Source: Planctomycetaceae bacterium (GTDB lineage Bacteria > Planctomycetota > Planctomycetia > Planctomycetales > Planctomycetaceae). Taken from it: a stretch of DNA of 64,000 nt. Positions 1 to 9,025 of the stretch are shown piece after piece. A model generated the notes under the pieces. It made no database searches. It was given only the letters and a program-made list of their open reading frames with translations, and was not told the origin of the DNA. The position numbers and the translations under genes are program-made. Within the stretch, counting starts at the first letter, position 1. Each line of letters begins with the position of its first letter. The stretch is from positions 620,001-684,000 of the forward strand of contig JACKHO010000001.1 in assembly GCA_020638955.1 (NCBI GenBank). The letters are read 5' to 3'.

Positions 1-53
1 GGGCCTTCGAAGCTCATGTGTTGCCGAAGCCGGAGAAAAAGAAGAAGAAATGA
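1..53 (+). CDS. C-terminal end of a gene entering from the left edge (partial)
   Basis: The frame starting at base 3 is open from the window edge and ends at TGA 51-53. It encodes a short tail, AFEAHVLPKPEKKKKK. A run of lysines before the stop is common at the C-terminus of nucleic-acid-binding or ribosome-associated proteins, but too little is visible to name a product. The other two frames over these bases look less protein-like. It is inferred to be the 3' end of a plus-strand gene; the short length keeps confidence modest. Confidence 0.45.
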   Translation, partial: AFEAHVLPKPEKKKKK

Positions 54-136
54 TGTGCATGAGAAGCTGACGACAATTCCGTTGAATGTGTCGCATTGCC
101 CCGATGATGAAACCTGGTCAGTGGATTCAGATCTGA

Positions 137-415
137 ATGAACGACACTCCCAACGAGAATTTCCCTACGCTTACGTGGACGCAGGCGGCGTGGAGAGCGA
201 TGTCGTGGCTGGTGGGAATTATCCTGATCGCTTTCATTGCCAACACGGTCGATGACTCCGGTGGGCTTGGAACGGTGCTCACACTGTTCCTACTTGTTGT
301 CTCGGCACTCATTCACAAGTCGTTCAAAGTTCCGTTGGTCATCGGACTGTTTTGTTTTGCAGGCCTTGCCTTCCTTGCTTCAATGCTTGCGTCCGGCCTC
401 GCGCAATTCCGCTGA
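137..415 (+). CDS. Small integral membrane protein, hypothetical
   Basis: A 92-residue protein with a short polar N-terminus (about 20 residues, containing TLTWTQAAWRAM). Three hydrophobic stretches follow at roughly residues 22-36, 44-57 and 67-86, so it should be an inner-membrane protein. No catalytic motif is seen and I do not recognise the family. No good Shine-Dalgarno sequence lies before the ATG, so the start is tentative. It lies 84 bases after the partial left-edge gene on the same strand. An overlapping ORF in another frame (16-255) has poor composition and was discarded. Confidence 0.55.
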   Translation: MNDTPNENFPTLTWTQAAWRAMSWLVGIILIAFIANTVDDSGGLGTVLTLFLLVVSALIHKSFKVPLVIGLFCFAGLAFLASMLASGLAQFR

Positions 416-535
416 CTCGTGAGCATCTCTCCAGAAAACTCTTTCACCTGTAAGCTGCGTTCGTTAGGATGAGAGCCGACTGGTGGGTTCGCATCTGTCT
501 ACCCTCCCCTTACCCGATTGCTCGGAGACGCGCTC

Positions 536-1453
536 ATGTTGCGAATTCTCGCTGCTGCATTTCTTGTCACCTTCGTCATGACTGGTCCTTCCCGCGCCGA
601 TGACGCGGTTGCTTCGGCAGCGTCAGATCAAATCAATTCGCTTGTTGGTGACTTGTCATCGCCCGATCCGGAAGTGCGTCGTACTGCGAGTCAGAAGTTG
701 ACGGAGATGGGCTCGAAAGAAGTGGTCGACGCATTGGTCGAAACGGCCAAAACTCCGAACGCGGAAGCCGGGCTGAGTTCGGTCATGATTCTCAGCACGA
801 TTTGCGGCAAGTCCGAAAATGAAGAAGTGAAGAAGGCAGCGGAGGCCGGACTGAAGGAAGTTTCGGAGCAGGAAGGCCCAATTGGTCGTATAGCAGCGAG
901 ACGACTCGACGCATTGAAGCCAGCAGCAGGTGGTCCACTTGGGCCCGGTGGCATTTTGCCCAGAGGTGGTGCAATGGGTGTGCGGGTACGTGTGTCGGTA
1001 ACCAACGGGGCCCGATCTATTGATATCGAAGAAGGGAATCGAACCGTTCGTTTTCGAGACGAGAATGGCAAAGACATTCGAGTGGAAGTGGAGACGAAAG
1101 TCGACGGCAAGCTCAAAGTGGAAAGGCACGAAGTCGCTGACGAGGCCGAGCTGAAGAAAAAGCATCCCGAGCTGGCGGCTCTGTTTGAAAAGTACGGCAA
1201 GGCCGTCCAAATGCGAGCCCAGGGAAATATTCCGTTCATCCCGCCAAACTTTCCTCCTAATTTCCCCCAGCAGAATCCCGCCCAGACAAAACAGGCCAAC
1301 ACTTCCATCGAGGCAGCGCTCGACAAACTTCGAGAACTGAAAGAACAAATTGAAGGCGATGAGAAACTGACCGACGAGCAACGTAAGGCGTTCGAAGAGC
1401 AGCTGGACACGGTTCGCAAAGAACTGCACGCTGCACAGGCGGCTTTGGAATAG
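536..1453 (+). CDS. Secreted HEAT-repeat-like protein with C-terminal coiled coil
   Basis: I start at ATG 536 because it is preceded by a GGAG motif about 11 bases upstream and begins a clean signal peptide (MLRILAAAFLVTFVMTGPSRA, then DD). An upstream TTG at 518 would add six residues. The mature protein opens with HEAT-like helices (LSSPDPEVRRTASQKLTEMG, then KEVVDALVE). A Gly/Pro-rich linker, a beta-rich middle and a charged C-terminal helix (about the last 50 residues, heptad-like) follow. It probably acts outside the cytoplasm as a binding or scaffold protein. No enzymatic motif is visible. It stands alone, 121 bases before the next gene on the same strand. Confidence 0.75.
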   Translation: MLRILAAAFLVTFVMTGPSRADDAVASAASDQINSLVGDLSSPDPEVRRTASQKLTEMGSKEVVDALVETAKTPNAEAGLSSVMILSTICGKSENEEVKKAAEAGLKEVSEQEGPIGRIAARRLDALKPAAGGPLGPGGILPRGGAMGVRVRVSVTNGARSIDIEEGNRTVRFRDENGKDIRVEVETKVDGKLKVERHEVADEAELKKKHPELAALFEKYGKAVQMRAQGNIPFIPPNFPPNFPQQNPAQTKQANTSIEAALDKLRELKEQIEGDEKLTDEQRKAFEEQLDTVRKELHAAQAALE

Positions 1454-1574
1454 GCGTGCAGAAAGTGTTGGCGAATTGAGTGTTGACGCTGCGGCGACTA
1501 TTCTGAGTGCAGTTGTAGCCGCTGCCGTGCGGTTCGACGTGTTGTGAATTCAAGTTGCACGTGAGACGTACTCA

Positions 1575-4037
1575 ATGATTTCTTCGCCCAACAGGATGTG
1601 GTGCTGCCTTGTGTTCGTTGGCTTCTTGGCCACGCAGTCTGCAATATTGGTTGCGGAAGAGGCACCCAAGGTGAACTTTGCGAGGCAAATTCTCCCTATT
1701 CTGTCCAATAAGTGTTTCGTCTGTCACGGACCTGACGCCACTGACCCTGACCTGTTGCGGCTCGATTCTTACGAGTTGGCGACGAAGGATCTGGGCGGTC
1801 ACAAGGCCATCGAACCATCTGCTCCAAAAAAGAGCGAGATTCTGGTTCGGCTACAATCAGCCTATGAGCCAATGCCACCGGAGGACGCGGAGAAGCAGCT
1901 GACTGACTCCGAGCGGAAGTTGCTCATGCAGTGGGTGCAACAGGGAGGCAATTATGCCCGTCACTGGGCATTTGTTCCGCCTGAGGCGAATCTTCCTGCC
2001 GCATTGGTCGACGCTCCGCAGAGTCAGGTCGTGGATTACTTTGTCGGAGACCAACTGAAGGAACACGGAAGCAATTTCGCACCAGAGGCGGACCGAGCTG
2101 TGCTTGCCCGTCGGGCGGCACTCGTGCTGACCGGGTTGCCACCTTCCCCGGAGTTGTTGAGCGAGTATCTGGCGGACAGTTCGCCTGAGGCCTACGACAG
2201 CTACGTGGGGAAGTTGCTCGACAGCACGGCGTATGGAGAACATCAGGCCCGCTACTGGCTCGACGCCATTCGGTACGGCGATACGCACGGACTGCATTTG
2301 GACAATCGCCGCGGGATTTATCCGTACCGAGACTGGGTCATTCGGGCACTGAACGAGAACTTGCCGCTGGATGAATTCATCACCTGGCAACTCGCGGGCG
2401 ATTTGCTGCCGAATCCTACACTGGAACAACGGGTGGCGACGGGCTACGTGCGCATGAATCCCACGACCGCCGAAGGGGGAGCCATTCCTGAAGAGTTTCA
2501 GGCCAAGAATAACTTTGACCGTGTCGAGACCTTGGGGACTGTGTTTCTCGGTCTTTCGCTGACCTGTGCCCGCTGCCATTCCCACAAATATGACCCCATC
2601 CCGCAAACGGAGTATTACGAGCTGCTGGCGTTCTTCAACAGTACGTCCGAGCACTCCATGGACGGCAACAAGTACGACTACAGTCCCGTCGTCAATGCGC
2701 CAGCCGATGACGCGGGGTGGGAACACTACAACGCTCTCGTGAGTCAGCGCAAGAAGTTGCTGCAAGGTGCCGTCGAGACGATGGCAAAGGCGTCAGATAT
2801 TCCTGCTGAGAAAGTCACCGAATGGAGTGAGGCAACCGAAGTCAAAAAGCTCGAATTGCTCGCTGCGAGCGACGGCGCGTTTACCAACCTCTCGTGTCAT
2901 GCCGACGCCAAAGCATTGCACGAACAGCTTGCTGCGGCTGAGGCGACATTCACTACGTCACTGGTCGCGGTGGAACTCGAACAACCTCGCCCTACCTATT
3001 TACTGGAGCGTGGCGAATACAATTTGCCAAAAGGCGATCCTGTAACGCCCGACGTACTGAGCATACTGGGGCGATTGCCCGAGGACTTCCCACGGAATCG
3101 ACTCGGGCTCGCTCAATGGCTGACCTCGCGGGATAACCCGCTCGTGGCCCGTGTTCTGGTCAACCGGATGTGGCAGCAGGTGTTTGGTTATGGATTGGTG
3201 CGAACGCCGGAAGACTTCGGTTACCAGGGGGAGCAGCCAACGCATCCTGAATTGCTGGACTGGTTGGCTGTCGAATTACAGGACAGCGGTTGGGACCTCA
3301 AACACATGATGCGGGTGCTCGTCAACAGCCGGACGTTTCGGCAGAGTTCTGCGATGCGTCCGGATTTGAGTGATCCCGAAAATCGACTCTGGGGACGTGG
3401 TCCTAGTTTCCGCCTCGATGCCGAAGTCATTCGCGACACGGGACTTTACGCGAGCGGCCTCATTGATCCGCATATTGGTGGAGAAGGCGTGAAGCCATAT
3501 CAGCCGGCGGGGCTGTGGTCGGCCCTCATGCATCCTGCCAGTAACACCAAGAACTACGTACGTGACAACGGCAGCAAGATTTATCGCCGCAGTTTGTATC
3601 TGTACTGGAAGCGGACCAGCCCGCATCCCATGATGACGCTCTTCGATGCACCGAGCCGCGAGTCAAGTTGTGTGCGACGGTCGCGGACGAACACGTCGCT
3701 GCAGTCACTTGGACTATTGAATGAAACACAGCGTGTCGAAACGGCTCGTGTGTTGGCACAGCGACTCATGTTGCAATGCGAGACGGAAGACGAGCGACTC
3801 GACCTGTTGTTTACGTTGGTTGCTTCACGGGCACCGAATGAACGGGAGCGAGCGGCATGCATGCAGCTATTGACGGAAATGCAGGAACAGTTCAGTGCCG
3901 ACGACGACGGCGCGAAGGCCCTGCTTTCGATTGGTGATGCCCCGCGAGACGAGAAGTTAGCAGTCGGAGAACTGGCCGCGTGGACGCAGGTGGCGTCCAT
4001 TGTTCTGGCGAGTGATGCCGCGATTATGTTGTATTAA
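1575..4037 (+). CDS. Planctomycete cytochrome protein (PSCyt1-DUF1549-DUF1553)
   Basis: An 820-residue exported protein. The N-terminal hydrophobic segment (residues 10-27) is a signal peptide. A PSCyt1-type heme motif CFVCH sits at residues 47-51, in the context ILPILSNKCFVCHGPDA. DUF1549 follows (about 150-355) with its hallmark CARCHSHKYDPI. DUF1553 fills about 510-800, with LTSRDNPLVARVLVNRMWQ and a TSLQSLGLLNE segment. Such proteins are abundant in planctomycetes and are thought to be periplasmic, possibly redox-linked; their biochemical role is not established. Partner DUF1501 genes often follow directly, but here the next gene is convergent. At 820 residues it is on the short side for the full architecture, but no frame break is seen. 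Confidence 0.9.
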   Translation: MISSPNRMWCCLVFVGFLATQSAILVAEEAPKVNFARQILPILSNKCFVCHGPDATDPDLLRLDSYELATKDLGGHKAIEPSAPKKSEILVRLQSAYEPMPPEDAEKQLTDSERKLLMQWVQQGGNYARHWAFVPPEANLPAALVDAPQSQVVDYFVGDQLKEHGSNFAPEADRAVLARRAALVLTGLPPSPELLSEYLADSSPEAYDSYVGKLLDSTAYGEHQARYWLDAIRYGDTHGLHLDNRRGIYPYRDWVIRALNENLPLDEFITWQLAGDLLPNPTLEQRVATGYVRMNPTTAEGGAIPEEFQAKNNFDRVETLGTVFLGLSLTCARCHSHKYDPIPQTEYYELLAFFNSTSEHSMDGNKYDYSPVVNAPADDAGWEHYNALVSQRKKLLQGAVETMAKASDIPAEKVTEWSEATEVKKLELLAASDGAFTNLSCHADAKALHEQLAAAEATFTTSLVAVELEQPRPTYLLERGEYNLPKGDPVTPDVLSILGRLPEDFPRNRLGLAQWLTSRDNPLVARVLVNRMWQQVFGYGLVRTPEDFGYQGEQPTHPELLDWLAVELQDSGWDLKHMMRVLVNSRTFRQSSAMRPDLSDPENRLWGRGPSFRLDAEVIRDTGLYASGLIDPHIGGEGVKPYQPAGLWSALMHPASNTKNYVRDNGSKIYRRSLYLYWKRTSPHPMMTLFDAPSRESSCVRRSRTNTSLQSLGLLNETQRVETARVLAQRLMLQCETEDERLDLLFTLVASRAPNERERAACMQLLTEMQEQFSADDDGAKALLSIGDAPRDEKLAVGELAAWTQVASIVLASDAAIMLY

Positions 4038-4154
4038 ACAACCATCGAACGACCGGCAATGCATCAGCAAGTCAAGCGTTTCGTCATGGGGTTGAGATGG
4101 TTGAATGTGGCTTCGCCACGGTTGAGATAGTTGAGAATAGCAACCAAGTCACTT
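4038..4154. repeat. Intergenic spacer with hairpin repeat A, copy 1 (core 4090-4134)
   Basis: Between two convergent genes lies a 45-base unit built of GGTTGAGATGGTTGA, a small hairpin GTGGCttcGCCAC, and GGTTGAGATAGTTGA. The same unit occurs inverted at 23135-23180 with only a few mismatches. The compact hairpin inside direct GGTTGAGAT repeats resembles bacterial REP-type intergenic elements. It could help transcription end between the convergent genes, but no T tract follows it. Confidence 0.6.
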
Positions 4155-5606
4155 CTATGCCGACTGTTTCTTTTCGATGGCGGAATCGTCGAAGTTGACT
4201 TCGATCATGGTGGTCACGCCGTTTCCACTTTGTGAATAACCCTTGCGGATTTGAATTCGCCAGGTGATTGGGCCGTTGACTTGGGCTGTTTCATCATCGA
4301 CGCTGGGAATGAAAGTTTCGTATGACTCACCGGGGCCGAGCTCCCTGCCCAGGTTCTGGCCAACCAAATCCCAGTCAAACGAGACAGGCATTCGGTAAAT
4401 CGAAATCAAGTCGGATTTCGATTTCGTGAGCTGGGGCTGAAACAAATACTGGTTGGTGTATTCGGTGTCATCACCCGCCTTGCTGACCCATTTCAACAGC
4501 AGTGGGGCGTCGAGTGGCGCGATTGTCTGATCGGTCGAGACGTTCGTGAATTTCAACCACAGTTTCAGGACAGGCTCTGAGTTCGGCCGCTGACTGTTGG
4601 CATTCGCATAGTGACGGAATTGGATTGGTTCGTAGGTGACTCGCACCGGCTCAACGAGAATGTTACCGAAGCGGCGCGATTCTCCGAGCTTCAGTGAATG
4701 GCCAGGGGCGAGCTGCATATCGAACGGAACGTACGAAAGTTCGGTCGGGTCCTGAGGTGCGACATCTGGCAGACTTTCCAAATGGTGTTCTCGGGCACCG
4801 CCTCCAAACAGCAGCAGGTACAGAAAGGCCAGCGTAATGGCGCTGGCGTAACTAATGAGCAGCGGCAATAGCAAGTTGGGCTTTTGCTCATCCTCATTGC
4901 CGTCGGTCGGAACGGGCTCTTTTCTCGCCGCGGGTTTAGTTGACTGCTTAGCGGAAGATTTTGCAGGTGCAGCGGTTGCCTTGGGTGGCGCGGGGGCTTC
5001 TACAGGGACTTCATCCCGTGGCGGCAGAAGCGGTTTGGTGTCGCTGAGGTTGGAAGGTGGTGGTAGCGGGCCGGAATCACTCGTGGTATTGGGGAGTTTG
5101 AACTCCTTGGTGTCGCCCTCCTTGGTGGTTGGAACGCTTCCTAATGTGGGAGCGGGTAAGCCACCGCCAACATCAGGAAGCGGCAGCGACTCGCGTGCGG
5201 GTGGAGTGGATGTTCCCGGGGCGCCCGTTTGCAGACCCGAAAAATCGAGGCTGGATGGTTGGTCGAGCAAAGGACCTTTGAGTTCGGAGTCGGAGCCTGT
5301 GACTACGGATGTTTCTTCATCATTGAGGGCCGATTCGGCGTCGCTCGGCTCGAAGGTTTCTGCAGTGGACGATTCGTCCTCGGGGTTGGCAAATGTCTCC
5401 TGACAGGGCTCGTCGGTGCGCCAGCTGGGGACCTGAAGTCCCATGTCTTCCAGCGCCTGATTCGTCATGACTTTTGTGGATCCATCCGAGGAATTCGGAG
5501 GCGTGTCAGGGAAAGCGTCGTCGCCGAAGACGGACTCGGTATCGTCAACGTCCGGGGTGCTCCCTTCATTTTCGGGGTCATGTTGAATTTTTGAATCACT
5601 GGTCAT
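4155..5606 (-). CDS. Membrane-anchored hypothetical with long disordered acidic N-terminus
   Basis: A 483-residue protein. Residues 1 to about 245 are low complexity: acidic and Ser/Thr-rich first, then Pro- and Lys/Ala-rich, so probably disordered and cytoplasmic. One membrane helix follows (LLLPLLISYASAITLAFLYLLLF, in part, about 250-272). A roughly 200-residue C-terminal domain would lie outside and looks beta-rich (for example VEPVRVTYEPIQFRHYAN). It contains a phrase about non-default tail residues with LKLWLKFTNVS, typical of an immunoglobulin-like or DUF4352-like fold; that is inference. It is the last gene of a minus-strand group, 68 bases after bioD. No known enzyme motif is seen. 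Confidence 0.75.
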   Translation of the reverse strand: MTSDSKIQHDPENEGSTPDVDDTESVFGDDAFPDTPPNSSDGSTKVMTNQALEDMGLQVPSWRTDEPCQETFANPEDESSTAETFEPSDAESALNDEETSVVTGSDSELKGPLLDQPSSLDFSGLQTGAPGTSTPPARESLPLPDVGGGLPAPTLGSVPTTKEGDTKEFKLPNTTSDSGPLPPPSNLSDTKPLLPPRDEVPVEAPAPPKATAAPAKSSAKQSTKPAARKEPVPTDGNEDEQKPNLLLPLLISYASAITLAFLYLLLFGGGAREHHLESLPDVAPQDPTELSYVPFDMQLAPGHSLKLGESRRFGNILVEPVRVTYEPIQFRHYANANSQRPNSEPVLKLWLKFTNVSTDQTIAPLDAPLLLKWVSKAGDDTEYTNQYLFQPQLTKSKSDLISIYRMPVSFDWDLVGQNLGRELGPGESYETFIPSVDDETAQVNGPITWRIQIRKGYSQSGNGVTTMIEVNFDDSAIEKKQSA

Positions 5607-5674
5607 GAGATGCTCGTCTGTTGCCCAAAAACTTTTGTCTCAACTGCTTGACTCGGCGAGGTGCACCGCGACAT

Positions 5675-6370
5675 TCACTGCAGTATAGCTTGCAAATGTC
5701 TGCCAATGCGAATCAAAGCGGGTGTGTTGGGTAACTCATTTTCGGACGTAAACGGTGTAGACCAAACATTTTCAACACTTCCGTACGATTTAATGGCCTC
5801 AAGATTCTGGTCGGCCGACGGGGCAACATATGGCTGAGTCTGGTTTAGCACGACTCCCGCTAACGTTAAACCAGCATTGGAGATAGCGTTTACGGAAAGC
5901 AACGTATGGTTAATTGTTCCAAGTTTTTGCTGTGCTACCAGCAGCACGGGGAAGCCCAGTTTGACCGCGAAATCCTGGATGCATTCGGTGTCGGTCAGCG
6001 GACAGAGCCAGCCACCGACCCCCTCAACCAGCAACACATCGACCCGGTTTTTCCACCATTCGACCCCCTCCAGTAGAGATTGCAGGTCAATGCGATGCCC
6101 TTCCCGGTGCGCGGCCAATGGTGGTGCCAGCGGGGCGTGGAACCGTTGCGGGCAAATTCGGTCTCGCGGAAACTCACCGTCTACCGCAGCATATAGTTTT
6201 TCGACATCGTTCCAGGTAAAGGTGCCATCAGCCTGCTGCGCCGAACCACTGCAGACAGGTTTGCAGGCAGCGGCGTTGATTCCGCCTCTTCGCAGAACAC
6301 GTAACAGGCCTGCCGTGAGATGCGTCTTACCGACATCTGTGTCGGTTCCGGTAACTAGCAATCCCTGCAT
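5675..6370 (-). CDS. bioD: ATP-dependent dethiobiotin synthetase BioD
   Basis: A 231-residue cytoplasmic enzyme that closes the ureido ring of dethiobiotin from 7,8-diaminopelargonate, CO2 and ATP in biotin synthesis. The N-terminus carries the BioD P-loop GTDTDVGKT (residues 8-16), followed by a KPVCSG segment. The middle has the VEGVGGWLCPL motif that binds the substrate and Mg-ATP, and then VLLVAQQKLGTINHTLLS. Length matches the family. It starts 23 bases after pheT on the same strand and is probably co-transcribed. No other biotin genes are nearby, so the pathway is scattered. Confidence 0.95.
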   Translation of the reverse strand: MQGLLVTGTDTDVGKTHLTAGLLRVLRRGGINAAACKPVCSGSAQQADGTFTWNDVEKLYAAVDGEFPRDRICPQRFHAPLAPPLAAHREGHRIDLQSLLEGVEWWKNRVDVLLVEGVGGWLCPLTDTECIQDFAVKLGFPVLLVAQQKLGTINHTLLSVNAISNAGLTLAGVVLNQTQPYVAPSADQNLEAIKSYGSVENVWSTPFTSENELPNTPALIRIGRHLQAILQ

Positions 6371-6393
6371 GGACGTGTTCCCCCCCTGCAGAA

Positions 6394-8196
6394 CTAAAAG
6401 ACCCGGGCGATAGTCAAGTCGGCAATGGCGACAGGATGGTCGAGGCCGAAGTTGGTAATCGTCTCGGGGTGCAACTCGCCGAGGTATCCAGAGAGGATAC
6501 CGTCGGATGAAAGTTGAGCCACCCGTCCTGGGATAAACGCTTCGTACTCGACAGCGGCATAAGTTCCCTCGACACCCAACTCAAACAGCAGGGCGTCAAC
6601 CACCGAACGGATGGATGCATAACTGGCTTCGCGTCCCATTTCCACAACTGCAATATGGCGGGTTTCCACGGTGCCGACTTCGCCATCGCCGTCCAGATTC
6701 ACGACGTTGTCGAGTTCGAAGAATTTCAATGGGAGCGGTGCCCGGCGGTTTTCTCGCAAGTGCTCCATGAGTCCGGTCATCAAATGATTGCGAACGACGG
6801 TCATCGCTTTTAGTTTTGGGTTTCCAATGCGCGGATAACATTCGGGAACGGGCAATCGGAAATTGGAGAACTGCGACTCCTCGGTGGTCATGGGAAGCGA
6901 CATGATTTCCGAATAGCCCAAACCAATCATGCTGCCGCGAACCAGTTCACTCACCTGCTCTTCCGGTCGCGGTTGGCCGGCGGTCATTTGTCCCACGGGA
7001 CTGGGGACAATGTTGCGGTAGCCGTAACCAATGGCGAGGTCTTCGAAGACGTCCACCATGTGCTTGAAGTCTGTTCGCAGTGCCGGGAACTGCACGACAA
7101 TGGTGTCGGCATTCGCGGTGTCAACTTCGGCGTCGAGTCGCATTTTCTGCAGCGCCCGGATGGCCGTTTCAGTCGTCAGTGGCAAACCGAGCCAACGTCG
7201 AGCGGCGGCGAGTTCAATGCGAATTTCGCGTGGAGAAAGATCGGGAGTGACTGCGGTTGTCCCATCGGGATGGACGATTGAGACCGATTTCGCCGTACCG
7301 CCCAGTTCGAGCAGCGAGGCGACGAATGTGTCGAGTGATTTGCGTACGGCGGATTCGCTGACTCCCGTGACGTCGATGAACAGCCGGCGGGATTTCATGG
7401 TCACTTTGGTTGTGTCGCTGTTGATGATGGGAGGCATCGACAGCACTTGTCCGTTGGCATCTTGAAGCACTGGATAGCGTTTCGAGTCCGCGAGCAGTTT
7501 CGCGTACGCCACGCCTTTGGGATGATTCTCCAGAATCGCACGTCCAGACATCGACTTCCCCGGCATTCCAAGCGGGACGAAGGGATCGTTGTCGGGATCA
7601 ATTGTGGTATAGCTGATGGGGCCGGTCACGGTGTCTAAATCGTAGACGCCAATCGAAGCGAGCTTGCGGTCGCGCCCGACACCCCAGTGAAGCGTTTCCT
7701 GAAGTTTCATCAGGGAAATGAGCGTCGCTTCATCGAGGTCCGGCATTTCAACGATCGCGCAGCAAATGTATGGTCGCTGGCAATCATCGCCATTGGTTGA
7801 AGGATCAACAATGACCTGCAAATCGGAGCTGCCAACCACGTAATTCGGCAAGCCGAGTTCAGTTTCGAGGTAGCCTTTCAGCGCTCGGGAAAGTCCGCCG
7901 ACGTCGAACAGGTCAGGACGTGCCGCAAGTAAATCGAGTCGAATGACGGTACTGCCACCGATTTTCTCGAACTCCTTTTCCTGCTCGAATTCGCACCAGT
8001 TACACCGACGGGTCGATTCCGCTCCGAGTGATCCTTCAACGACGAACTGGCAGTTGGGACAACGGAACCGTTCGATATCGACCACTTCATCGACATCGCA
8101 GCCCAACTGTTCAAGGGCGTCGGCAAGTTCTTCAACGGGGTAATCGGCTCCGAGCAGTCGGTTCAGCCAGGCACCTTCAACGCTGATAATCGGCAT
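6394..8196 (-). CDS. pheT: Phenylalanyl-tRNA synthetase beta subunit, archaeal/eukaryotic-like type, with inserted Cys4 motif
   Basis: A 600-residue protein. The start is the ATG at 8196, giving MPIISVEGAWLNRLLG; the frame is open 37 codons further upstream but that part is not protein-like. The N-terminus (VEELADALEQLGCDVDEV) and the RLDLLAARPDLFDVGGLSRAL segment match the B1/B5-like layout of the short archaeal/spirochaete-type beta subunit, not the roughly 800-residue classical bacterial type. It lacks the tRNA-binding EMAP-like and C-terminal anticodon-binding domains. Unusually, residues 46-68 carry CPNC and CNWC pairs 15 residues apart, a probable zinc ribbon inserted in the first domain. 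The pheS gene is not in this window. Confidence 0.9.
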   Translation of the reverse strand: MPIISVEGAWLNRLLGADYPVEELADALEQLGCDVDEVVDIERFRCPNCQFVVEGSLGAESTRRCNWCEFEQEKEFEKIGGSTVIRLDLLAARPDLFDVGGLSRALKGYLETELGLPNYVVGSSDLQVIVDPSTNGDDCQRPYICCAIVEMPDLDEATLISLMKLQETLHWGVGRDRKLASIGVYDLDTVTGPISYTTIDPDNDPFVPLGMPGKSMSGRAILENHPKGVAYAKLLADSKRYPVLQDANGQVLSMPPIINSDTTKVTMKSRRLFIDVTGVSESAVRKSLDTFVASLLELGGTAKSVSIVHPDGTTAVTPDLSPREIRIELAAARRWLGLPLTTETAIRALQKMRLDAEVDTANADTIVVQFPALRTDFKHMVDVFEDLAIGYGYRNIVPSPVGQMTAGQPRPEEQVSELVRGSMIGLGYSEIMSLPMTTEESQFSNFRLPVPECYPRIGNPKLKAMTVVRNHLMTGLMEHLRENRRAPLPLKFFELDNVVNLDGDGEVGTVETRHIAVVEMGREASYASIRSVVDALLFELGVEGTYAAVEYEAFIPGRVAQLSSDGILSGYLGELHPETITNFGLDHPVAIADLTIARVF

Positions 8197-8333
8197 GGTT
8201 TCATAGTCCCCGTGTGGGGAACAAGTTACGGAATGAGGGACGGCTTGAGCCATCCGTTTTGATTTGGAAAGCCAATCAGCACGGGAAGATAGCGTTTTCG
8301 GACGCAAGTCCCAAGGTTGGGGAGAGGAGTTGG

Positions 8334-8347
8334 GAGCTAGGAGCTAG
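8334..8347. repeat. Tandem 7-mer in the pheT-pgsA spacer
   Basis: GAGCTAG is present twice in tandem inside a purine-rich stretch (about 8317-8357) of the 181-base gap between pgsA and pheT. The rest of the gap shows no ORF or clear hairpin. The break in gene packing here suggests that pheT-bioD may have its own promoter. Confidence 0.4.
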
Positions 8348-8377
8348 GAATTGGGGGACAAAACAGACGATGGACGC

Positions 8378-9019
8378 TCATTCGCTAGTTGAACCTTCGT
8401 TCTCTTCGGCTCGTTTCTGCCACATCGTCCAGGCCCGCCAGGTGTATTCCACCCCGCTGTAAACCGTGACGATGAGAGTCCCCCACAGCAATACGGTGCG
8501 GAGGATGAAGAACTCTTCACGCCACTCACCCATCAGCTGGACAGCCCACTCGCTCATGGAGAGCAGGCAGACGGGCACGGCAACGCTCTGCAGGCCCATT
8601 TTCAGTTTGCCGCTGAACTGAGCGGAGAAGTCAATTCCATGCTGTTCCATAGTAGAACGCAGGCCAGTAATGAACATTTCGCGGCCAATGACTGCGAACG
8701 TCAACCACGCAGTAACGCCGCTTTCTGGCTCAGCAACGAGAAAAATCAAGGTGCCGCCAATGAGGACTTTGTCGACGAACGGGTCCATAATGCGGCCGAG
8801 AATCGTAATTTGATTCCAGGCTCGGGCGAGATAACCGTCAAGGACATCGGATAGTGCCGCGATGATGAACAGAATGGTCGCGGTCACCCACCAGTCGGTG
8901 AGACTAATAAAAATGAGGACCACGAACGACAGAATCAGCCGCGCCACCGTAATGGCGTTGGGAATGTTCCACTGAGACTCAATGGACTCCTGCGATTCAG
9001 TGGTGGATGGCTCGGCCAT
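8378..9019 (-). CDS. pgsA: CDP-diacylglycerol--glycerol-3-phosphate 3-phosphatidyltransferase
   Basis: A 213-residue membrane enzyme making phosphatidylglycerol phosphate from CDP-diacylglycerol and glycerol 3-phosphate, the committed step to phosphatidylglycerol and cardiolipin. The CDP-alcohol phosphatidyltransferase signature is complete: SDVLDGYLAR, eight residues, then GRIMDPFVDK, supplying the Asp residues that hold the metal ions. Several hydrophobic helices surround it (FVVLIFISLTDWWVTATILF and others). The N-terminus has about 15 extra polar residues before NIPNAITVARL, the usual family start. It begins only 6 bases after the rimO stop, so the two are probably co-transcribed. Confidence 0.93.
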   Translation of the reverse strand: MAEPSTTESQESIESQWNIPNAITVARLILSFVVLIFISLTDWWVTATILFIIAALSDVLDGYLARAWNQITILGRIMDPFVDKVLIGGTLIFLVAEPESGVTAWLTFAVIGREMFITGLRSTMEQHGIDFSAQFSGKLKMGLQSVAVPVCLLSMSEWAVQLMGEWREEFFILRTVLLWGTLIVTVYSGVEYTWRAWTMWQKRAEENEGSTSE

Positions 9020-9025
9020 GACTTG

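Noticed and set aside
656..1429. Two minus-strand ORFs of about 250 codons opposite the HEAT-like gene
   Set aside because: The plus-strand gene has a signal peptide, ribosome site and HEAT repeats; the others are antisense shadows.
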